Positions 5,818 through 5,823 of a DNA stretch of 5,823 nt are shown here, one piece after another. The position numbers and the translations under genes were made by a program. The notes beneath the pieces are model-generated. The model had not been told where the DNA came from, did no database searches, and was given only the letters and a program-made list of their open reading frames with translations. The DNA lies in assembly GCA_937858775.1 (NCBI GenBank), contig CALLYX010000151.1, positions 1 through 5,823 on the forward strand, given 5' to 3'. Positions within the stretch are counted from its first letter, which is position 1; each line of letters begins with the position of its first letter. Source of the stretch: an uncultured bacterium (GTDB lineage: Bacteria; Auribacterota; Tritonobacteria; UBA1439).

Positions 5818-5823
5818 ATGCGG

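Noticed and set aside
5715..5823. Plus-strand ATG frame open to the window end (MFDTVRAAG...)
   Set aside because: Only about 36 codons are visible, with no ribosome binding site, and it overlaps the inverted repeat in the metX leader.
5781..5823. Possible 3' end of an upstream minus-strand gene (...[13 protein letters not shown], stop at 5781-5783)
   Set aside because: Only 13 codons are visible, and the ending does not match the MetY C-terminus I would expect upstream of metX. The same bases also read as promoter-like, so I cannot call it.
5665..5823. SAM riboswitch upstream of metX
   Set aside because: I looked for SAM-I and SAM-II conserved core sequences and did not see them; the stems present are generic GC-rich pairs.

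Overview
GC-rich bacterial DNA with standard stop codons, tight Shine-Dalgarno spacing in most genes and heavy use of C/G-ending codons. The lineage cannot be fixed from the sequence. An adjacent metX-metW pair is found in Proteobacteria, Leptospira and several PVC/candidate-phylum lineages, and the nucleotidyltransferase resembles a mostly archaeal family, so an uncultured environmental bacterium is a reasonable guess.

Layout. (1) Positions 15-842, minus strand: an odd gene. Its N-terminal half is the first half of a sugar-phosphate isomerase/epimerase-like TIM barrel. Its C-terminal ~120 residues look like the end of a sigma-70-type factor with a helix-turn-helix. Leucine codon choice changes abruptly at the join. 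(2) Positions 843-1063: a divergent intergenic region with two hairpins that may be a dispersed repeat, and a weak promoter for the next gene. (3) Positions 1064-2536, plus strand: a complete COG0402-type amidohydrolase (MtaD/SsnA-like deaminase family). (4) Positions 2537-2656: a convergent gap with two GC-rich hairpins. (5) Positions 2657-3709, minus strand: a predicted nucleotidyltransferase of 350 residues resembling archaeal COG1665 proteins. (6) Positions 3710-3886: a gap holding GC-rich dyads. (7) Positions 3887-4507 and 4504-5664, minus strand: metW and metX, overlapping by 4 nt as ATGA and so translationally coupled. (8) From 5665 to the window end: the metX leader, with an inverted repeat and a possible outward-facing promoter.

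How the genes work together. MetX acylates homoserine and MetW is its dedicated partner, so the minus-strand operon is the committed step of methionine synthesis by the sulfhydrylation route. No metY is in the window. The nucleotidyltransferase may be read from the same transcript, 177 bp downstream, but nothing ties it to methionine. The amidohydrolase belongs to a superfamily that includes S-adenosylhomocysteine/methylthioadenosine deaminases, so a methionine-cycle role is possible, but a diagnostic histidine appears to be replaced. No CRISPR array, tRNA, rRNA or insertion sequence was seen. The most unusual object is the isomerase/sigma chimera at the left end, which may be a real fusion, a decayed gene or an assembly join.
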